DNA from: an uncultured Clostridia bacterium
GTDB taxonomy: Bacteria; Bacillota; Clostridia; Lachnospirales; Cellulosilyticaceae
DNA: 64,000 nt
Reading direction: 5' to 3'
Assembly (NCBI GenBank): GCA_937981575.1
Contig: CALJNR010000074.1
Coordinates: 1-64,000 of the forward strand
Part shown: piece after piece, positions 10,701-21,052 of the stretch
Layout of the letters: every line of letters starts with the position of its first letter
Position numbering within the stretch: position 1 is the stretch's first letter
Position numbers and translations under genes: made by a program
Notes under the pieces: generated by a model
The model's database searches: none
What the model was told of the DNA's origin: nothing
What the model saw: the letters and a program-made list of their open reading frames with translations, nothing else

Positions 10701-11171
10701 GTGCCACGTAAAGGACATGTAGCAAAAAGAGACGTTTTAGCAGATCCTCTATATAACAGCAAGCTTGTAACAAAGCTCATCAATAACATAATGTTAGATG
10801 GTAAAAGAGGTAAAGCACAAAAGATAGTTTATGGTGCGTTTGATATTATTAAAGAAAAAACAGGCAGAGATGCTTTGGAGGTATTCCAAGAGGCGTTAGA
10901 GAATATCATGCCTGTATTAGAAGTAAAAGCACGTCGTGTTGGGGGTGCAACTTACCAAGTACCTATGGAAGTACGTCCAGAAAGACGTCAAACATTAGGA
11001 CTTCGTTGGTTAACAACATTCACACGTAAACGTGGTGAAAAAACAACTACGCTTGCACTTGCAGCAGAGCTCTTAGATGCTCTTAACAGCACAGGCGGAT
11101 CAGTTAAGAAAAAAGAAGATACACACAAAATGGCAGAAGCGAACAAAGCATTTGCACACTATAGATGGTAG
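10701..11171 (+). CDS. rpsG: 30S ribosomal protein S7
   Basis: S7 nucleates assembly of the 30S head and lines the E site. The 156-residue product opens [20 protein letters not shown] and has [11 protein letters not shown] (about residues 77-87), both standard. The start is GTG, with AAGGAGGG upstream; the reading matches the family N-terminus exactly. S7 is the autoregulator of the str operon in other bacteria, which fits the structured gap just upstream. Confidence 0.97.
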   Translation: MPRKGHVAKRDVLADPLYNSKLVTKLINNIMLDGKRGKAQKIVYGAFDIIKEKTGRDALEVFQEALENIMPVLEVKARRVGGATYQVPMEVRPERRQTLGLRWLTTFTRKRGEKTTTLALAAELLDALNSTGGSVKKKEDTHKMAEANKAFAHYRW

Positions 11172-11197
11172 GTTTATAGACCAAAGGAGGAATTACC

Positions 11198-13285
11198 TTG
11201 GCAGGAAGAGAATATCCGCTTGAGCGCACCCGTAATATCGGGATTATGGCGCATATTGATGCGGGGAAAACAACTCTTACAGAGCGTATCTTGTTCTATA
11301 CTGGTAAAACATATAAAATCGGTGAAGTTCATGAAGGCGGAGCTACAATGGACTGGATGGAACAAGAACAAGAACGTGGTATTACAATCACATCTGCAGC
11401 TACGACATGTTTTTGGAAAGAGAATCGTATTAATATCATAGATACACCAGGGCACGTAGACTTCACAGTAGAAGTTGAGCGTTCACTTCGTGTACTTGAC
11501 TCTGCAGTTGGCGTATTCTGTGCAAAAGGCGGGGTTGAACCTCAGTCAGAAACAGTATGGCGTCAAGCTGACAAATACCGTGTACCACGTATGGCTTTTG
11601 TAAACAAAATGGACATCATGGGTGCTGACTTCTATAGAGCAGTAGGCATGATGAGAACAAGACTTGGTGCGAATGCTGTGCCAATTGAATTACCTATCGG
11701 TGCTGAAGATCAATTCATAGGGGTAGTTGACCTAATGAAAAACAGAGCATACATCTACAAAGATGATTTAGGTAAAGATATTGAAGAAGTTGATATTCCA
11801 GCGGAAATGGTTGAGCAAGCAGAGAAATATAGAAATGAAATGATTGAAGCGATCTGTGAATCAGATGAAGAGCTTACAATGAAATACCTTGAAGGTGAAG
11901 AAGTAACTGAAGAAGAACTAAGAACTGCACTTAGAAATGCAGTAATCAACGTTCAAATCATTCCAGTACTTTGTGGTTCAGCATACAAAAATAAAGGTGT
12001 ACAAAAACTTTTAGATGCTGTTGTTGAATATATGCCAGCACCTACAGATATTCCAGCTATTAAAGGGGTTGATCCTGAAACAGGTGAAGAAATGGAGAAA
12101 CATTCATCAGATGAAGAACCATTTGCAGCACTTGCATTCAAGATTATGACTGACCCGTTTGTTGGAAAACTTGCGTTCTTCAGAGTTTATTCAGGTTCTA
12201 TTGAGTCAGGTTCTTATGTCCTTAACTCAACTAAGAATAAAAAAGAACGTATTGGACGTATCTTACAGATGCATGCTAATACAAGACAAGAAATTTCAAA
12301 AGTATATTCTGGAGATATCGCAGCTGCTGTTGGTCTTAAAGGCACAACAACAGGAGACACTTTATGTGATGAAGACCATCCAGTTATCTTAGAATCTATG
12401 GAATTCCCAGAACCAGTTATTGAGGTAGCTATCGAACCTAAAACAAAAGCTGGTCAAGAAAAAATGGGTATTGCACTTGCAAAACTTGCAGAAGAAGATC
12501 CAACTTTCAGAACGTTTACTAACACTGAAACAGGACAAACAATCATAGCTGGTATGGGTGAGCTTCACTTAGAGATCATCGTTGACCGTCTCTTACGTGA
12601 GTTTAAAGTAGAAGCTAACGTAGGTGCACCACAGGTTGCATACAAAGAAACACTCGCAAAAGAAGTTGACATTGAATCTAAGTATGTAAAACAATCTGGT
12701 GGTAGCGGACAGTATGGTCACTGTAAAGTAAGATTCTCAAGACTTGACCCTAACTCTGAGCATACTTATGAATTCGTAAGTTCAGTAGTAGGAGGATCAA
12801 TTCCAAAAGAATACATCCCAGCAGTTGATAAAGGAATCCAAGATGCTATGACAACTGGTCCTCTGGCTGGATACAAAGTATTAGGGATTAAAGCAGAGTG
12901 TTATGATGGATCATACCATGATGTTGACTCCTCAGAAATGGCCTTCAAAATTGCTGGTTCTATGGCATTCAAAGATGCAATGAGAAAAGCAGGAGGGGTT
13001 CTTCTTGAACCTATCATGAAAGTTATTGCAACTGCTCCAGAAGAATACATGGGAGATGTTATTGGAAGTATTAACTCTCGTCGTGGACAAATGGAAGGGA
13101 TGGAAGCAATCGGAGGCGGACAAGAAATTAGAGCTTACGTACCGCTTGCAGAAATGTTTGGTTACGCAACAGAGCTTCGTTCAAGAACTCAAGGTCGTGG
13201 GAACTATTCTATGGAATTCCATCACTATGAGCCATGCCCTAAAAATATTCAGGACAAAGTTATTGCTGAGAACAAAGGGCAATAA
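11198..13285 (+). CDS. fusA: Elongation factor G
   Basis: The translocation GTPase. The 695-residue product has G1 [12 protein letters not shown] (about residues 19-30), the switch II segment [16 protein letters not shown], and domain IV to V ending around [13 protein letters not shown]. The start is TTG at 11198, set by AAAGGAGG at 11183-11190; the product then begins [14 protein letters not shown] as expected. It is 26 bases after rpsG and 118 before tuf. Confidence 0.98.
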   Translation: MAGREYPLERTRNIGIMAHIDAGKTTLTERILFYTGKTYKIGEVHEGGATMDWMEQEQERGITITSAATTCFWKENRINIIDTPGHVDFTVEVERSLRVLDSAVGVFCAKGGVEPQSETVWRQADKYRVPRMAFVNKMDIMGADFYRAVGMMRTRLGANAVPIELPIGAEDQFIGVVDLMKNRAYIYKDDLGKDIEEVDIPAEMVEQAEKYRNEMIEAICESDEELTMKYLEGEEVTEEELRTALRNAVINVQIIPVLCGSAYKNKGVQKLLDAVVEYMPAPTDIPAIKGVDPETGEEMEKHSSDEEPFAALAFKIMTDPFVGKLAFFRVYSGSIESGSYVLNSTKNKKERIGRILQMHANTRQEISKVYSGDIAAAVGLKGTTTGDTLCDEDHPVILESMEFPEPVIEVAIEPKTKAGQEKMGIALAKLAEEDPTFRTFTNTETGQTIIAGMGELHLEIIVDRLLREFKVEANVGAPQVAYKETLAKEVDIESKYVKQSGGSGQYGHCKVRFSRLDPNSEHTYEFVSSVVGGSIPKEYIPAVDKGIQDAMTTGPLAGYKVLGIKAECYDGSYHDVDSSEMAFKIAGSMAFKDAMRKAGGVLLEPIMKVIATAPEEYMGDVIGSINSRRGQMEGMEAIGGGQEIRAYVPLAEMFGYATELRSRTQGRGNYSMEFHHYEPCPKNIQDKVIAENKGQ

Positions 13286-13324
13286 TAAGTATAAATTTTT
13301 ATTTAAATAATAATTTACAGCTAC

Positions 13325-13353
13325 TTGAAAAGTAACTGCAAATTGAATATAAT
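13325..13353 (+). promoter_or_regulatory. SigA-type promoter for tuf
   Basis: TTGAAA (13325-13330), 17 bases, TATAAT (13348-13353) in the fusA-tuf gap. A small hairpin CTGAG/CTCAG (13362-13366 with 13376-13380) lies in the 5' UTR before the ribosome binding site. It should add extra tuf transcription beyond the str operon. Confidence 0.75.
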
Positions 13354-13403
13354 CAAATTATCTGAGAAAAATAAACTCAGCACATTAAAGGAGGAACAAA
13401 CAA

Positions 13404-14597
13404 ATGGCTAAAGCTAAATATGAAAGAAATAAGCCACACGTTAATATTGGTACAATCGGACACGTTGACCACGGTAAAACAACACTTACAGCAGCTATCA
13501 CAAAAACTCTTCACCAAAGATATGGTTTAGGTGCAGCAGTTGATTTCGATAATATTGACAAGGCTCCAGAAGAAAGAGAGCGTGGAATCACAATTTCTAC
13601 AGCTCACGTTGAATATGAAACACCAGCTCGTCACTACGCGCACGTTGACTGCCCAGGACATGCTGACTATGTTAAAAACATGATCACAGGAGCAGCTCAA
13701 ATGGATGGTACTATCCTTGTTTGTGCAGCTACAGACGGACCAATGGCTCAAACTCGTGAGCATATTCTTCTTTCACGTCAAGTTGGTGTACCATACATCG
13801 TTGTTTTCTTAAACAAATGTGATATGGTAGATGACGAAGAGTTATTAGAACTTGTAGAAATGGAAATTCGTGACTTATTAAGTGCATACGAATTCCCTGG
13901 CGATGATACTCCAATCATCCGTGGATCTGCTCTTCAAGCATTAAATGATCCAATGGGATCATGGGGAGATAAAATCGTTGAATTATTTGAAATCATTGAT
14001 GAGTATATCCCAACTCCAGAACGTGACATTGACAAACCATTCCTTATGCCTGTAGAGGATGTATTCTCTATTACAGGACGTGGAACAGTAGCAACTGGTA
14101 GAGTAGAAGCTGGTATTCTTAAAGTTCAAGATGAAGTTGAACTTGTAGGTATTCATGAAGAAACTCGTAAAGTTGTGTGTACTGGAGTAGAAATGTTCCG
14201 TAAACTTCTTGATCAAGCTCAAGCTGGAGATAACATTGGAGCACTTCTTCGTGGTATCCAAAGAACAGAAATTGAACGTGGTCAAGTACTTTGCAAACCA
14301 GGTTCAATCACTCCTCATACAAAATTTACTGCTCAAGTATACGTTCTTAAAAAAGAAGAAGGCGGACGTCATAAACCTTTCTTCTCACACTACAGACCAC
14401 AGTTCTACTTCAGAACAACAGACGTTACTGGAGTTATCGAATTACCAGAAGGTACAGAAATGTGTATGCCTGGGGATAACATCGAAATGACTATCGAACT
14501 TATCCATCCAATTGCTATGTCACAAGGTCTTCGTTTTGCTATTCGTGAAGGCGGACGTACAGTAGGTTCAGGTGCAGTAGTATCTATCATTGAATAA
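13404..14597 (+). CDS. tuf: Elongation factor Tu
   Basis: Delivers aminoacyl-tRNA to the ribosome. The 397-residue product shows [15 protein letters not shown] (about residues 18-32), [12 protein letters not shown] (about 81-92), and NKCD (about 136-139). The ribosome binding site AAAGGAGG precedes the ATG. It is the only tuf in the window, has its own promoter, and is closed by a strong terminator. Confidence 0.98.
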   Translation: MAKAKYERNKPHVNIGTIGHVDHGKTTLTAAITKTLHQRYGLGAAVDFDNIDKAPEERERGITISTAHVEYETPARHYAHVDCPGHADYVKNMITGAAQMDGTILVCAATDGPMAQTREHILLSRQVGVPYIVVFLNKCDMVDDEELLELVEMEIRDLLSAYEFPGDDTPIIRGSALQALNDPMGSWGDKIVELFEIIDEYIPTPERDIDKPFLMPVEDVFSITGRGTVATGRVEAGILKVQDEVELVGIHEETRKVVCTGVEMFRKLLDQAQAGDNIGALLRGIQRTEIERGQVLCKPGSITPHTKFTAQVYVLKKEEGGRHKPFFSHYRPQFYFRTTDVTGVIELPEGTEMCMPGDNIEMTIELIHPIAMSQGLRFAIREGGRTVGSGAVVSIIE

Positions 14598-14607
14598 TTA
14601 ATACTTC

Positions 14608-14647
14608 ATATAAAAAGAACATGCCTTAGGGTATGTTCTTTTTATAT
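14608..14647 (+). terminator. Terminator after tuf
   Basis: An 18-bp stem, including AAAAAGAACAT paired with ATGTTCTTTTT, closes on a TTAG loop. The T-rich right arm and symmetry would let it work on both strands. Confidence 0.88.
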
Positions 14648-14769
14648 AGAGAAGATAGTACGGCATCATATATTTTTAGTGCTTCCCCCTTGAAATAGGC
14701 ATAAGTAGAGTACTGTAAAATAATAGCTGAATTTACCGTAAATAAATCAGTAAAAATATAAAAAAAACC

Positions 14770-14798
14770 TTGCCATAGTGTAGCATTTAGTGTATACT
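14770..14798 (+). promoter_or_regulatory. SigA-type promoter of the S10 operon
   Basis: TTGCCA (14770-14775), 17 bases, TATACT (14793-14798). It lies about 300 bases upstream of rpsJ, leaving a long untranslated leader. The 120 bases between the tuf terminator and this promoter show nothing else recognisable. Confidence 0.7.
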
Positions 14799-14804
14799 CA
14801 TATT

Positions 14805-15100
14805 GTTGTGACATTGAGAACGATGATCTAGAAGGTTGCCATCTCAAAGAGATGAATTTCTAGGGAGCGAATGTCCGGTTCAAGAAACCAGGCGACAGGT
14901 CACTGTACTATAATAAACTAATGTCGAGCGTATTTATAACACACATCTTTTGGATGTCTGCAAATCTTTGTGCATAGATGAGGACTAGCAGTGTTATAAA
15001 GTTTCAATCATTTAGCGCTTACGACACACTAGGATTAGTGTACAGTCACCACTAGTCGTACTGTTTCCCAAAAAAGTACGAAAAGGAGGGGACTTTTTTT
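14805..15100 (+). ncRNA. Structured leader of the S10 operon
   Basis: About 300 bases with no gene but many pairings: CTAGAA (14828-14833) with TTCTAG (14858-14863) around CATCTC/GAGATG; CGACA (14893-14897) with TGTCG (14922-14926); TATAACAC (14935-14942) with GTGTTATA (14991-14998) enclosing ACATC/GATGT; ACACTA (15026-15031) with TAGTGT (15036-15041). The last 44 bases hold two mutually exclusive hairpins beside the rpsJ start. S10 operons are controlled through leader RNA elsewhere (L4 in proteobacteria; leader candidates in Firmicutes), so the same is inferred here. Confidence 0.65.
15057..15099 (+). promoter_or_regulatory. Alternative hairpins around the rpsJ ribosome binding site
   Basis: CGTACT (15057-15062) can pair with AGTACG (15075-15080). 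Alternatively AAAAAAGT (15070-15077) can pair with ACTTTTTT (15092-15099), which puts AAGGAGGGG in the hairpin loop and ends in a T run directly before the ATG. Both use the bases 15075-15077, so they exclude each other. The second fold could act as a weak terminator or hide the ribosome binding site. Confidence 0.5.
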
Positions 15101-15409
15101 ATGGCAAGTCAAAAAATCCGTATTACTTTAAAAGCATACGATCACAAATTAATTGATCAAACAGCAGCTGAAATAGTTTCTATTGCTAAGAAAACAGGTG
15201 CGCAAGTTAGTGGACCAATACCACTACCAACTAAAAAAGAAATAGTAACAATCTTACGTGCTGTTCACAAGTACAAAGATTCTCGTGAGCAATTTGAAAT
15301 GAGAACACACAAAAGATTAATTGATGTGGAAGCTACGCCAAAAACTGGTGATGCGTTAATGCGTATTGATTTACCAGCAGGTGTAGACATCAAAGTAGAC
15401 GCGAAATAA
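15101..15409 (+). CDS. rpsJ: 30S ribosomal protein S10
   Basis: S10 is part of the 30S head and also the NusE partner of NusB in antitermination. The 102-residue product starts [20 protein letters not shown] and has the THKRLID motif (about residues 68-74). Only 10 bases separate the strong AAGGAGGGG from the ATG. It heads the S10-spc run and is followed by an 87-base gap before rplC, unusually wide for this operon. Confidence 0.97.
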   Translation: MASQKIRITLKAYDHKLIDQTAAEIVSIAKKTGAQVSGPIPLPTKKEIVTILRAVHKYKDSREQFEMRTHKRLIDVEATPKTGDALMRIDLPAGVDIKVDAK

Positions 15410-15424
15410 TAACGTTTCGCATTG

Positions 15425-15470
15425 GGCGGTCTAAGAATCGTCTAGGATGATTGCCATGAGGGCAATCCGC
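15425..15470 (+). ncRNA. Hairpin element between rpsJ and rplC
   Basis: GATTGCC (15449-15455) pairs with GGCAATC (15461-15467) over a five-base loop, and GCGG (15426-15429) can pair with the CCGC at 15467-15470 around it. The gap is otherwise free of features and has no T tract. It may be a processing or autoregulatory element; function is unproven. Confidence 0.35.
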
Positions 15471-15496
15471 TGTAGATATTAGGAGGTGTAAAGGAA

Positions 15497-16126
15497 ATGA
15501 AAAAAGCGATTTTAGCTAAAAAAATCGGTATGACTCAAATTTTTGATGAAAATGCCAACTTAATTCCTGTTACAGTATTAGAAGCAGGTCCATGTGTAGT
15601 TGTTCAAAAGAAAACTACAGCAAATGATGGTTACGAAGCGATTCAAATTGGTTTCGGTGATGTAAAAGAAAGACGCATGATTAAACCAGCATTAGGACAT
15701 TTCAAAAAAGCAGGAGTAGCTGTTAAAAAGTATTTAAAAGAATTCCGTTTAGACGACATAACTAGTTATGAAGTTGGAACAGAAATCAAAGCAGATACTT
15801 TCACAGTTGGTGACAAAGTAGATGTTACTGGTACTTCAAAAGGTAAAGGATATCAAGGGGCAATCAAAAAATATGGACAAAGCCGCGGACCGATGGCTCA
15901 TGGTTCTAAATCACATAGAGTAGCAGGTTCTATGGGAGCTGCAACAAGTCCAGGACGTGTTATGAAAGGTAAAGGCCTTCCATCACATATGGGTGCTGTT
16001 CAAATTACAGTGCAAAATCTTGAGGTTGCAAGAATAGATGTAGATAAAAACTTAATTTTACTTAAAGGCGCAGTTCCAGGGCCTAAAGGTACAGTTATCG
16101 CTATAAAAGATAGCGTTAAAGCTTAA
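15497..16126 (+). CDS. rplC: 50S ribosomal protein L3
   Basis: L3 binds 23S rRNA early in assembly and reaches the peptidyl transferase centre. The 209-residue product begins [15 protein letters not shown] and contains [14 protein letters not shown] (about residues 115-128) and [13 protein letters not shown] (about 143-155). AGGAGGTG lies before the ATG. It precedes rplD by 26 bases. Confidence 0.97.
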   Translation: MKKAILAKKIGMTQIFDENANLIPVTVLEAGPCVVVQKKTTANDGYEAIQIGFGDVKERRMIKPALGHFKKAGVAVKKYLKEFRLDDITSYEVGTEIKADTFTVGDKVDVTGTSKGKGYQGAIKKYGQSRGPMAHGSKSHRVAGSMGAATSPGRVMKGKGLPSHMGAVQITVQNLEVARIDVDKNLILLKGAVPGPKGTVIAIKDSVKA

Positions 16127-16152
16127 TGACAGGTGAGAAAGGAGGAACAATA

Positions 16153-16776
16153 ATGGCAAAAGTAGCTGTTTATAATATGAACGGACAACAAGTAGGAGAA
16201 GTTGAATTAAATGATTCAATTTTTGCAGTAGATGTAAAAGAACACTTAGTTCATGCAGCAGTTGTTGCACATCTTGCAAATAGACGTCAAGGTACACAAA
16301 GTGCTAAAACCCGTGCTGAAGTACGTGGGGGTGGAAGAAAACCATGGAGACAAAAAGGTACAGGTAGAGCAAGACAAGGCTCAATCCGTGCAGTACAATG
16401 GACAGGCGGTGGCGTTGCATTTGCACCAAAACCACGTGATTATTCCATTAAATTAAATAAGAAAGAAAGAAGACTTGCGTTAAAATCAGCTTTAACAAGC
16501 AGAGTAAGCGGAAGCAAATTCATTGTTTTAGATTCTCTAGAACTTGCTGATATCAAAACAAAAGCAATGAAACAAGTATTAGATTCACTTAAATTAAACA
16601 AAGCACTTATTGTTACTGATGGTGAAGCAAGCAGAAATGTAATGTTATCAGCGCGTAACCTTCAATCTGTTAAAACTTCAGCAGTAAACAATATTAATGT
16701 ATATGACATCTTAAAATACGATACATTCGTAGTAACTAAAGATGCTCTTAGCAAAATCGAGGAGGTGTACGCATAA
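16153..16776 (+). CDS. rplD: 50S ribosomal protein L4
   Basis: L4 lines the exit tunnel and, in proteobacteria, represses the S10 operon. An earlier in-frame ATG at 16126 overlaps the rplC stop, but AAAGGAGG at 16138-16145 fits the ATG at 16153, giving 207 residues starting [16 protein letters not shown]. The tunnel loop [17 protein letters not shown] (about residues 61-77) is intact. The stop overlaps the rplW start by one base. Confidence 0.97.
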   Translation: MAKVAVYNMNGQQVGEVELNDSIFAVDVKEHLVHAAVVAHLANRRQGTQSAKTRAEVRGGGRKPWRQKGTGRARQGSIRAVQWTGGGVAFAPKPRDYSIKLNKKERRLALKSALTSRVSGSKFIVLDSLELADIKTKAMKQVLDSLKLNKALIVTDGEASRNVMLSARNLQSVKTSAVNNINVYDILKYDTFVVTKDALSKIEEVYA

Positions 16777-17075
16777 TGGCAGATTTGAGATTCTATGACG
16801 TCATTTTAAAGCCAGTTGTTACTGAAAAAAGTATGAACTTAATGGCAGAAAAAAAATACACATTCCTAGTACAAAAAACTGCAACAAAAGGTCAGATTAA
16901 AGATGCAGTAGAAAAAATGTTCGAAGGAACAAAAGTAGAAAAAGTTAATACAGCTAATTACGAAGGTAAAACAAAACGCCGCGGTAAATCAGTTGGTAAG
17001 ACAAGTGATTACAAAAAAGCGATTGTTAAACTTAACCAAGATAGTAAAGACATTGACTTTTTCCAAGGAATGTAG
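16776..17075 (+). CDS. rplW: 50S ribosomal protein L23
   Basis: L23 surrounds the exit-tunnel mouth and docks trigger factor and SRP. The 99-residue product has [15 protein letters not shown] near the N-terminus and the [19 protein letters not shown] segment near the C-terminus. Its ATG shares one base with the rplD stop, so translation is probably coupled; GAGGAGGTG at the rplD end serves as the ribosome binding site. Confidence 0.96.
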   Translation: MADLRFYDVILKPVVTEKSMNLMAEKKYTFLVQKTATKGQIKDAVEKMFEGTKVEKVNTANYEGKTKRRGKSVGKTSDYKKAIVKLNQDSKDIDFFQGM

Positions 17076-17141
17076 TTTAATAGAAAAAGATGAAACACAC
17101 GGCTAAGTGTAAATGCATTGATTGAAAGGAGTGAAAGTGCG

Positions 17142-17975
17142 ATGGGTATCAAAAAATATAGACCATATACCCCTTCTAGAAGACATATGACTTCTTCAGC
17201 ATTTGAAGAAATCACTAAAACAACTCCTGAAAAATCTTTAATTGTAACTTTAAAGAAAAACTCAGGAAGAAATAACCAAGGGAAAATCACAGTTCGTCAC
17301 CGCGGGGGCGGATATAAAATCAAATATAGAATCATCGACTTCAAACGTAATAAAGATGGTGTACCAGCTAGGGTTGTAGGTATCGAATATGATCCAAACA
17401 GAACAGCAAATATTGCATTGCTTTCTTACGCAGACGGTGAAAAAAGATATATTTTAGCTCCAGTTGGACTTAAAGTTGGAGACAAATTAATGAGTGGTGA
17501 AACAGCAGAAGTACGTGTTGGAAATGCACTCAGAATGAAAGATATGCCAGTAGGTGCTACAATTCATAACATTGAAATGAAACCAGGCAAAGGCGGACAA
17601 TTGGTTCGTGCAGCAGGTATGTCAGCACAGCTTATGGCTAAAGAAGGCAAATATGCTACAGTTAAGCTTCCATCAGGAGAAATGAGACTTTTACCAATTG
17701 AATGCAAAGCTACAATCGGTCAAGTAGGAAATATTGATCATGAGCTTATTAACATTGGTAAAGCAGGACGTAAACGTCATATGGGTATCCGCCCTACAGT
17801 TCGTGGATCAGTTATGAACCCTAACGATCACCCTCACGGTGGTGGAGAAGGTAGATCACCAATTGGACGTCCAAATCCATGTACGCCTTGGGGTAAACCA
17901 GCTCTTGGATACAAAACAAGAAAGAAAAACAAACAATCTAATAAATATATTGTTCGTGCACGCAACAAAAAATAA
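17142..17975 (+). CDS. rplB: 50S ribosomal protein L2
   Basis: One of the most conserved ribosomal proteins, needed for subunit joining and peptidyl transfer. A GTG or ATG farther upstream (frame open from 17118) is rejected: AAAGGAGTG (17125-17133) points to the ATG at 17142, and the product then begins [14 protein letters not shown] as usual. 277 residues, with [18 protein letters not shown] (about 46-63) and the [14 protein letters not shown] loop (about 226-239). Confidence 0.97.
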   Translation: MGIKKYRPYTPSRRHMTSSAFEEITKTTPEKSLIVTLKKNSGRNNQGKITVRHRGGGYKIKYRIIDFKRNKDGVPARVVGIEYDPNRTANIALLSYADGEKRYILAPVGLKVGDKLMSGETAEVRVGNALRMKDMPVGATIHNIEMKPGKGGQLVRAAGMSAQLMAKEGKYATVKLPSGEMRLLPIECKATIGQVGNIDHELINIGKAGRKRHMGIRPTVRGSVMNPNDHPHGGGEGRSPIGRPNPCTPWGKPALGYKTRKKNKQSNKYIVRARNKK

Positions 17976-18022
17976 TAGTTGCAACAAAAAATAATGTTAA
18001 GTAGTGAAGGGAGGCATCATTA

Positions 18023-18307
18023 ATGGCTCGTTCCATCAAAAAAGGACCATTTGCAGATAATCATTTATTAAAGAAAATAGATGAAATGAATGCAAACGAT
18101 GAGAAAAAAGTAATTAAATCATGGTCACGTCGTTCAACAATTTTCCCTAGCATGGTAGGTCATACTATCGCTGTACATGACGGAAGAAAACATGTTCCAG
18201 TATATGTTACAGAAGATATGGTAGGACACAAATTAGGTGAATTTGCACTCACAAGAACTTACCGTGGACATGGTAAAGATGCAGAAAAGAAATCAAGAGT
18301 TCGTTAA
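18023..18307 (+). CDS. rpsS: 30S ribosomal protein S19
   Basis: S19 sits in the 30S head and contacts tRNA through bridge B1a. The 94-residue product opens [18 protein letters not shown] and has [17 protein letters not shown] in the middle. GGGAGG precedes the ATG. It is 47 bases after rplB and 30 before rplV. Confidence 0.97.
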   Translation: MARSIKKGPFADNHLLKKIDEMNANDEKKVIKSWSRRSTIFPSMVGHTIAVHDGRKHVPVYVTEDMVGHKLGEFALTRTYRGHGKDAEKKSRVR

Positions 18308-18337
18308 TTAATTATTTACGGAAGGAGGTCTCTAAAA

Positions 18338-18724
18338 ATGGCAAAAGGACATAGAAGCCAGATTAAAAAAGAGAGAAATGCTCAAAAAGACTCAAGACCA
18401 AAAGCAAAAGTAACTTTTGTACGTTTATCAAGTACTAAGGCAAATATCGTGCTTGACCAAATCAAAGGAAAAGATGTTAATACTGCACTTGCAATTTTAG
18501 CATATACACCTAGATACGGTGCACGTGTTATAGAAAAATTAGTAAAATCAGCTGCAGCAAACGCTGAGCATAATCAAGGCATGGATACATCAAAATTATT
18601 TATTGAAGAAGCGTTCTCAACCAAAGGACCAACTCTTAAAAGAATTCGTCCACGTGCTCAAGGACGTGCTTATAAAATCGAGAAACAAACAAGCCACATA
18701 ACAGTGGTACTAAATGAAAGATAA
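18338..18724 (+). CDS. rplV: 50S ribosomal protein L22
   Basis: L22 extends a beta hairpin into the exit tunnel, where macrolides act. The 128-residue product carries the [19 protein letters not shown] hairpin near residues 96-114, and an N-terminal extension ([20 protein letters not shown]) longer than in enterics but common in Clostridia. GGAGGT precedes the ATG and rpsC follows after 11 bases. Confidence 0.97.
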   Translation: MAKGHRSQIKKERNAQKDSRPKAKVTFVRLSSTKANIVLDQIKGKDVNTALAILAYTPRYGARVIEKLVKSAAANAEHNQGMDTSKLFIEEAFSTKGPTLKRIRPRAQGRAYKIEKQTSHITVVLNER

Positions 18725-18735
18725 GGAGGTTAGGT

Positions 18736-19395
18736 ATGGGCCAAAAAGTCAATCCTCATGGATTAAGAGTAGGTGTTATCAAAGGCTGGGATGCTAGATG
18801 GTATGCAGACAAAAAAGAATTTGCTAATAACCTAGTAGAAGATGATAAAATCAGAAAATATATTAAGAAAAAATTATATGCTGCAGGCATAGACAAAATA
18901 GAAATCGAAAGAATGTCTAAACGTGTTAGAATCCATGTTCATACATCTAAGCCTGGGATCGTAATTGGTAAAGGTGGAGCATCTATCGATGAGCTTCGTA
19001 GACAAGTAGAAAAACTTACAGCAAACAAAGTTGCAATCAACATTGTTGAAGTAAAACGTCCAGAAGCATGTGCACAACTTGTTGCAGAAAATATTGCACT
19101 TCAATTAGAAAACCGTGTTTCTTTCCGTCGTGCGATGAAGCAAGCTATGGGCAAATCATTTAAAGCTGGATCAAAAGGTATTAAAGTTTCCTGTTCTGGT
19201 CGTCTTGGCGGCGCTGAAATGGCACGTACAGAACACTATTCAGAAGGAACTATTCCACTTCAAACATTGAGAGCGGATATTGAATATGGTTTTGCAGAAG
19301 CAGATACAACTTATGGAAAAATTGGTGTTAAAGTGTGGATCTACAAAGGAGAGGTACTTCCACAAAAAGCTAAAAAGGAAGGGAGCGATAACTAA
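18736..19395 (+). CDS. rpsC: 30S ribosomal protein S3
   Basis: S3 forms part of the mRNA entry channel with helicase activity. 219 residues, start [19 protein letters not shown], with a KH domain motif [15 protein letters not shown] (about residues 74-88) and the C-terminal domain with [21 protein letters not shown] precedes the ATG. The stop overlaps the rplP start by one base. Confidence 0.97.
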   Translation: MGQKVNPHGLRVGVIKGWDARWYADKKEFANNLVEDDKIRKYIKKKLYAAGIDKIEIERMSKRVRIHVHTSKPGIVIGKGGASIDELRRQVEKLTANKVAINIVEVKRPEACAQLVAENIALQLENRVSFRRAMKQAMGKSFKAGSKGIKVSCSGRLGGAEMARTEHYSEGTIPLQTLRADIEYGFAEADTTYGKIGVKVWIYKGEVLPQKAKKEGSDN

Positions 19396-19835
19396 TGTTA
19401 ATGCCTAAAAGAGTAAAACGCCGCAAACAATTTCGCGGACGTATGACAGGTAAAGCTACCCGTGGAAATCAAATCACTTATGGTGATTTCGGTATAGTGG
19501 CAATGGAACCAGGTTGGGTAAAATCAAACCAAATCGAAGCTGCCCGTATAGCGATGACTCGTTATATCAAACGTGGTGGTAAAGTATGGATTAAAGTATT
19601 CCCAGATAAACCAGTAACAGCTAAGCCAGCAGAAACACGCATGGGTTCAGGTAAAGGTTCACCAGAATATTGGGTAGCAGTAGTTAAACCAGGTAGAGTA
19701 ATGTTTGAATTATCAGGTGTAGCAGAAGAAGTGGCTAGAGAAGCATTAAGACTTGCAGTTCACAAATTACCTATGAAATGCAAGATTGTGTCTCGTGCTG
19801 AACAAGAAATGGCAGGTGATGGTAGTGAAGAGTAG
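19395..19835 (+). CDS. rplP: 50S ribosomal protein L16
   Basis: L16 positions A-site tRNA in the large subunit. The 146-residue product begins [19 protein letters not shown], the usual family start, supporting the ATG at 19395 over the one at 19401. [18 protein letters not shown] (about residues 76-93) is present. Its last 11 bases overlap rpmC, whose ribosome binding site lies inside the rplP coding sequence. Confidence 0.97.
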   Translation: MLMPKRVKRRKQFRGRMTGKATRGNQITYGDFGIVAMEPGWVKSNQIEAARIAMTRYIKRGGKVWIKVFPDKPVTAKPAETRMGSGKGSPEYWVAVVKPGRVMFELSGVAEEVAREALRLAVHKLPMKCKIVSRAEQEMAGDGSEE

Positions 19836-20028
19836 AGCATTCTTAGAAGAACTGTTAACAAAAACAGCAGATGAATTAAATGTTGAATTGGTGAATGCGA
19901 AAAAAGAGCTTTTTAACTTAAGATTTCAAAATGCTACCAATCAACTAGATAATACAGCAAGAATCAAAGAAGTAAGAAAGAATATCGCACGTATTCAAAC
20001 TATTATTACACAAAAAGCAACTGTGTAA
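19825..20028 (+). CDS. rpmC: 50S ribosomal protein L29
   Basis: Small helical protein at the exit-tunnel rim, near L23. I place the start at GTG 19825: AGGTGAT at 19814-19820 matches the 16S tail with suitable spacing, and the 67-residue product then has the family length with [19 protein letters not shown] (about residues 24-42). The longer frame from 19786 would add an unrelated N-terminus that is just rplP out of frame. Confidence 0.9.
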   Translation: MKSRAFLEELLTKTADELNVELVNAKKELFNLRFQNATNQLDNTARIKEVRKNIARIQTIITQKATV

Positions 20029-20046
20029 TAGAGAGGAGGCAAAGTC

Positions 20047-20304
20047 GTGTCAGAAAGAAATATGCGTAAAGTTTTAATAGGTAATGTAGTAAGCAACAAG
20101 ATGGATAAAACGATTACTGTTGCAGTTGTAAATAATGTAAAACATCCTCTTTACGGAAAAATCGTAAAAAGAACTTATAAATTGCATGCTCATGATGAAA
20201 ATAATGAGTGCCAAATCGGTGACAGAGTAAAAGTAATGGAAACAAGACCATTATCTAAATCAAAACGTTTTAGACTTGTTGAAATTGTAGAAAAAGCAAA
20301 ATAG
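20047..20304 (+). CDS. rpsQ: 30S ribosomal protein S17
   Basis: S17 binds the 5' domain of 16S rRNA. The 85-residue product has [21 protein letters not shown] near the N-terminus and [20 protein letters not shown] toward the C-terminus. The start is GTG with GAGGAGG upstream. Confidence 0.96.
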   Translation: MSERNMRKVLIGNVVSNKMDKTITVAVVNNVKHPLYGKIVKRTYKLHAHDENNECQIGDRVKVMETRPLSKSKRFRLVEIVEKAK

Positions 20305-20335
20305 TATTAGTAATCTTGAAAGGAGGTCACTTCTC

Positions 20336-20704
20336 ATGATCCAACAAGAAAGTAGATTAAGAGTAGCTGATAACACAGGAGCAAAAGAATTACTTTGTAT
20401 CCGTGTATTAGGTGGTTCTACCAGAAGATATGGCAATATTGGCGATGTAATCGTTGCTTCAGTTAAAGATGCAACACCAGGCGGCGTTGTTAAAAAAGGT
20501 GACGTTGTTAAAGCTGTAATTGTTCGTACTAAAAAAGGTGTAAGAAGAGCTGACGGTTCATACATTAAATTTGATGAAAATGCAGCTGTTATCATAAAAG
20601 AAGATAAAAACCCAAGAGGTACACGTATTTTTGGACCAGTAGCAAGAGAGTTAAGAGAAAAGAAGTATACAAAAATCTTATCACTTGCTCCAGAAGTTCT
20701 ATAA
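20336..20704 (+). CDS. rplN: 50S ribosomal protein L14
   Basis: L14 takes part in the intersubunit bridges and binds RsfS. The 122-residue product starts [20 protein letters not shown] and holds [18 protein letters not shown] and the [20 protein letters not shown] terminus, all standard. AAAGGAGG precedes the ATG. Confidence 0.97.
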   Translation: MIQQESRLRVADNTGAKELLCIRVLGGSTRRYGNIGDVIVASVKDATPGGVVKKGDVVKAVIVRTKKGVRRADGSYIKFDENAAVIIKEDKNPRGTRIFGPVARELREKKYTKILSLAPEVL

Positions 20705-20717
20705 GGAGGTGCAAGTA

Positions 20718-21029
20718 GTGAAAACTAAACTTAAAAAAGGCGATAGAGTAGTCTTAATCGCTGGTAAAGACAAAGGTAAAGAAGGCAATATTAACTTTAT
20801 AGATCGTAAAAATGGACGCGTTGTTGTAGAAGGCTGCAACATGATTACAAAGCACCAAAAACCAAATGCAGCTGGTCAAGGCGGTTTAATTGAAAGAGAA
20901 GCACCTGTTCATATCTCTAATGTTATGTATGTGCATAATGGGAAACCAGCACGTTTAGGTGTACAAATAAACGACGGAAAAAAAGTTCGCGTAGCGATCG
21001 TAAACAAAGAACGTTTTGTGATTGACTAA
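20718..21029 (+). CDS. rplX: 50S ribosomal protein L24
   Basis: L24 is a KOW-domain assembly initiator. The GTG at 20718 follows AAGGAGGTGC and gives 103 residues beginning MKTKLKKGDRVVLIAGKDKG, where the KOW motif is. The frame is open further back into rplN but without a suitable start. HQKPNAAGQGGLIEREAP (about residues 50-67) is typical. Confidence 0.95.
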   Translation: MKTKLKKGDRVVLIAGKDKGKEGNINFIDRKNGRVVVEGCNMITKHQKPNAAGQGGLIEREAPVHISNVMYVHNGKPARLGVQINDGKKVRVAIVNKERFVID

Positions 21030-21052
21030 TAGGCGAAAGGAGGTAATAGACT

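Noticed and set aside
14820-14910. Possible metabolite riboswitch (guanidine or preQ1 type) in the S10 leader
   Set aside because: I looked for the diagnostic conserved blocks of these classes and did not find them; the context fits a ribosomal protein leader better.
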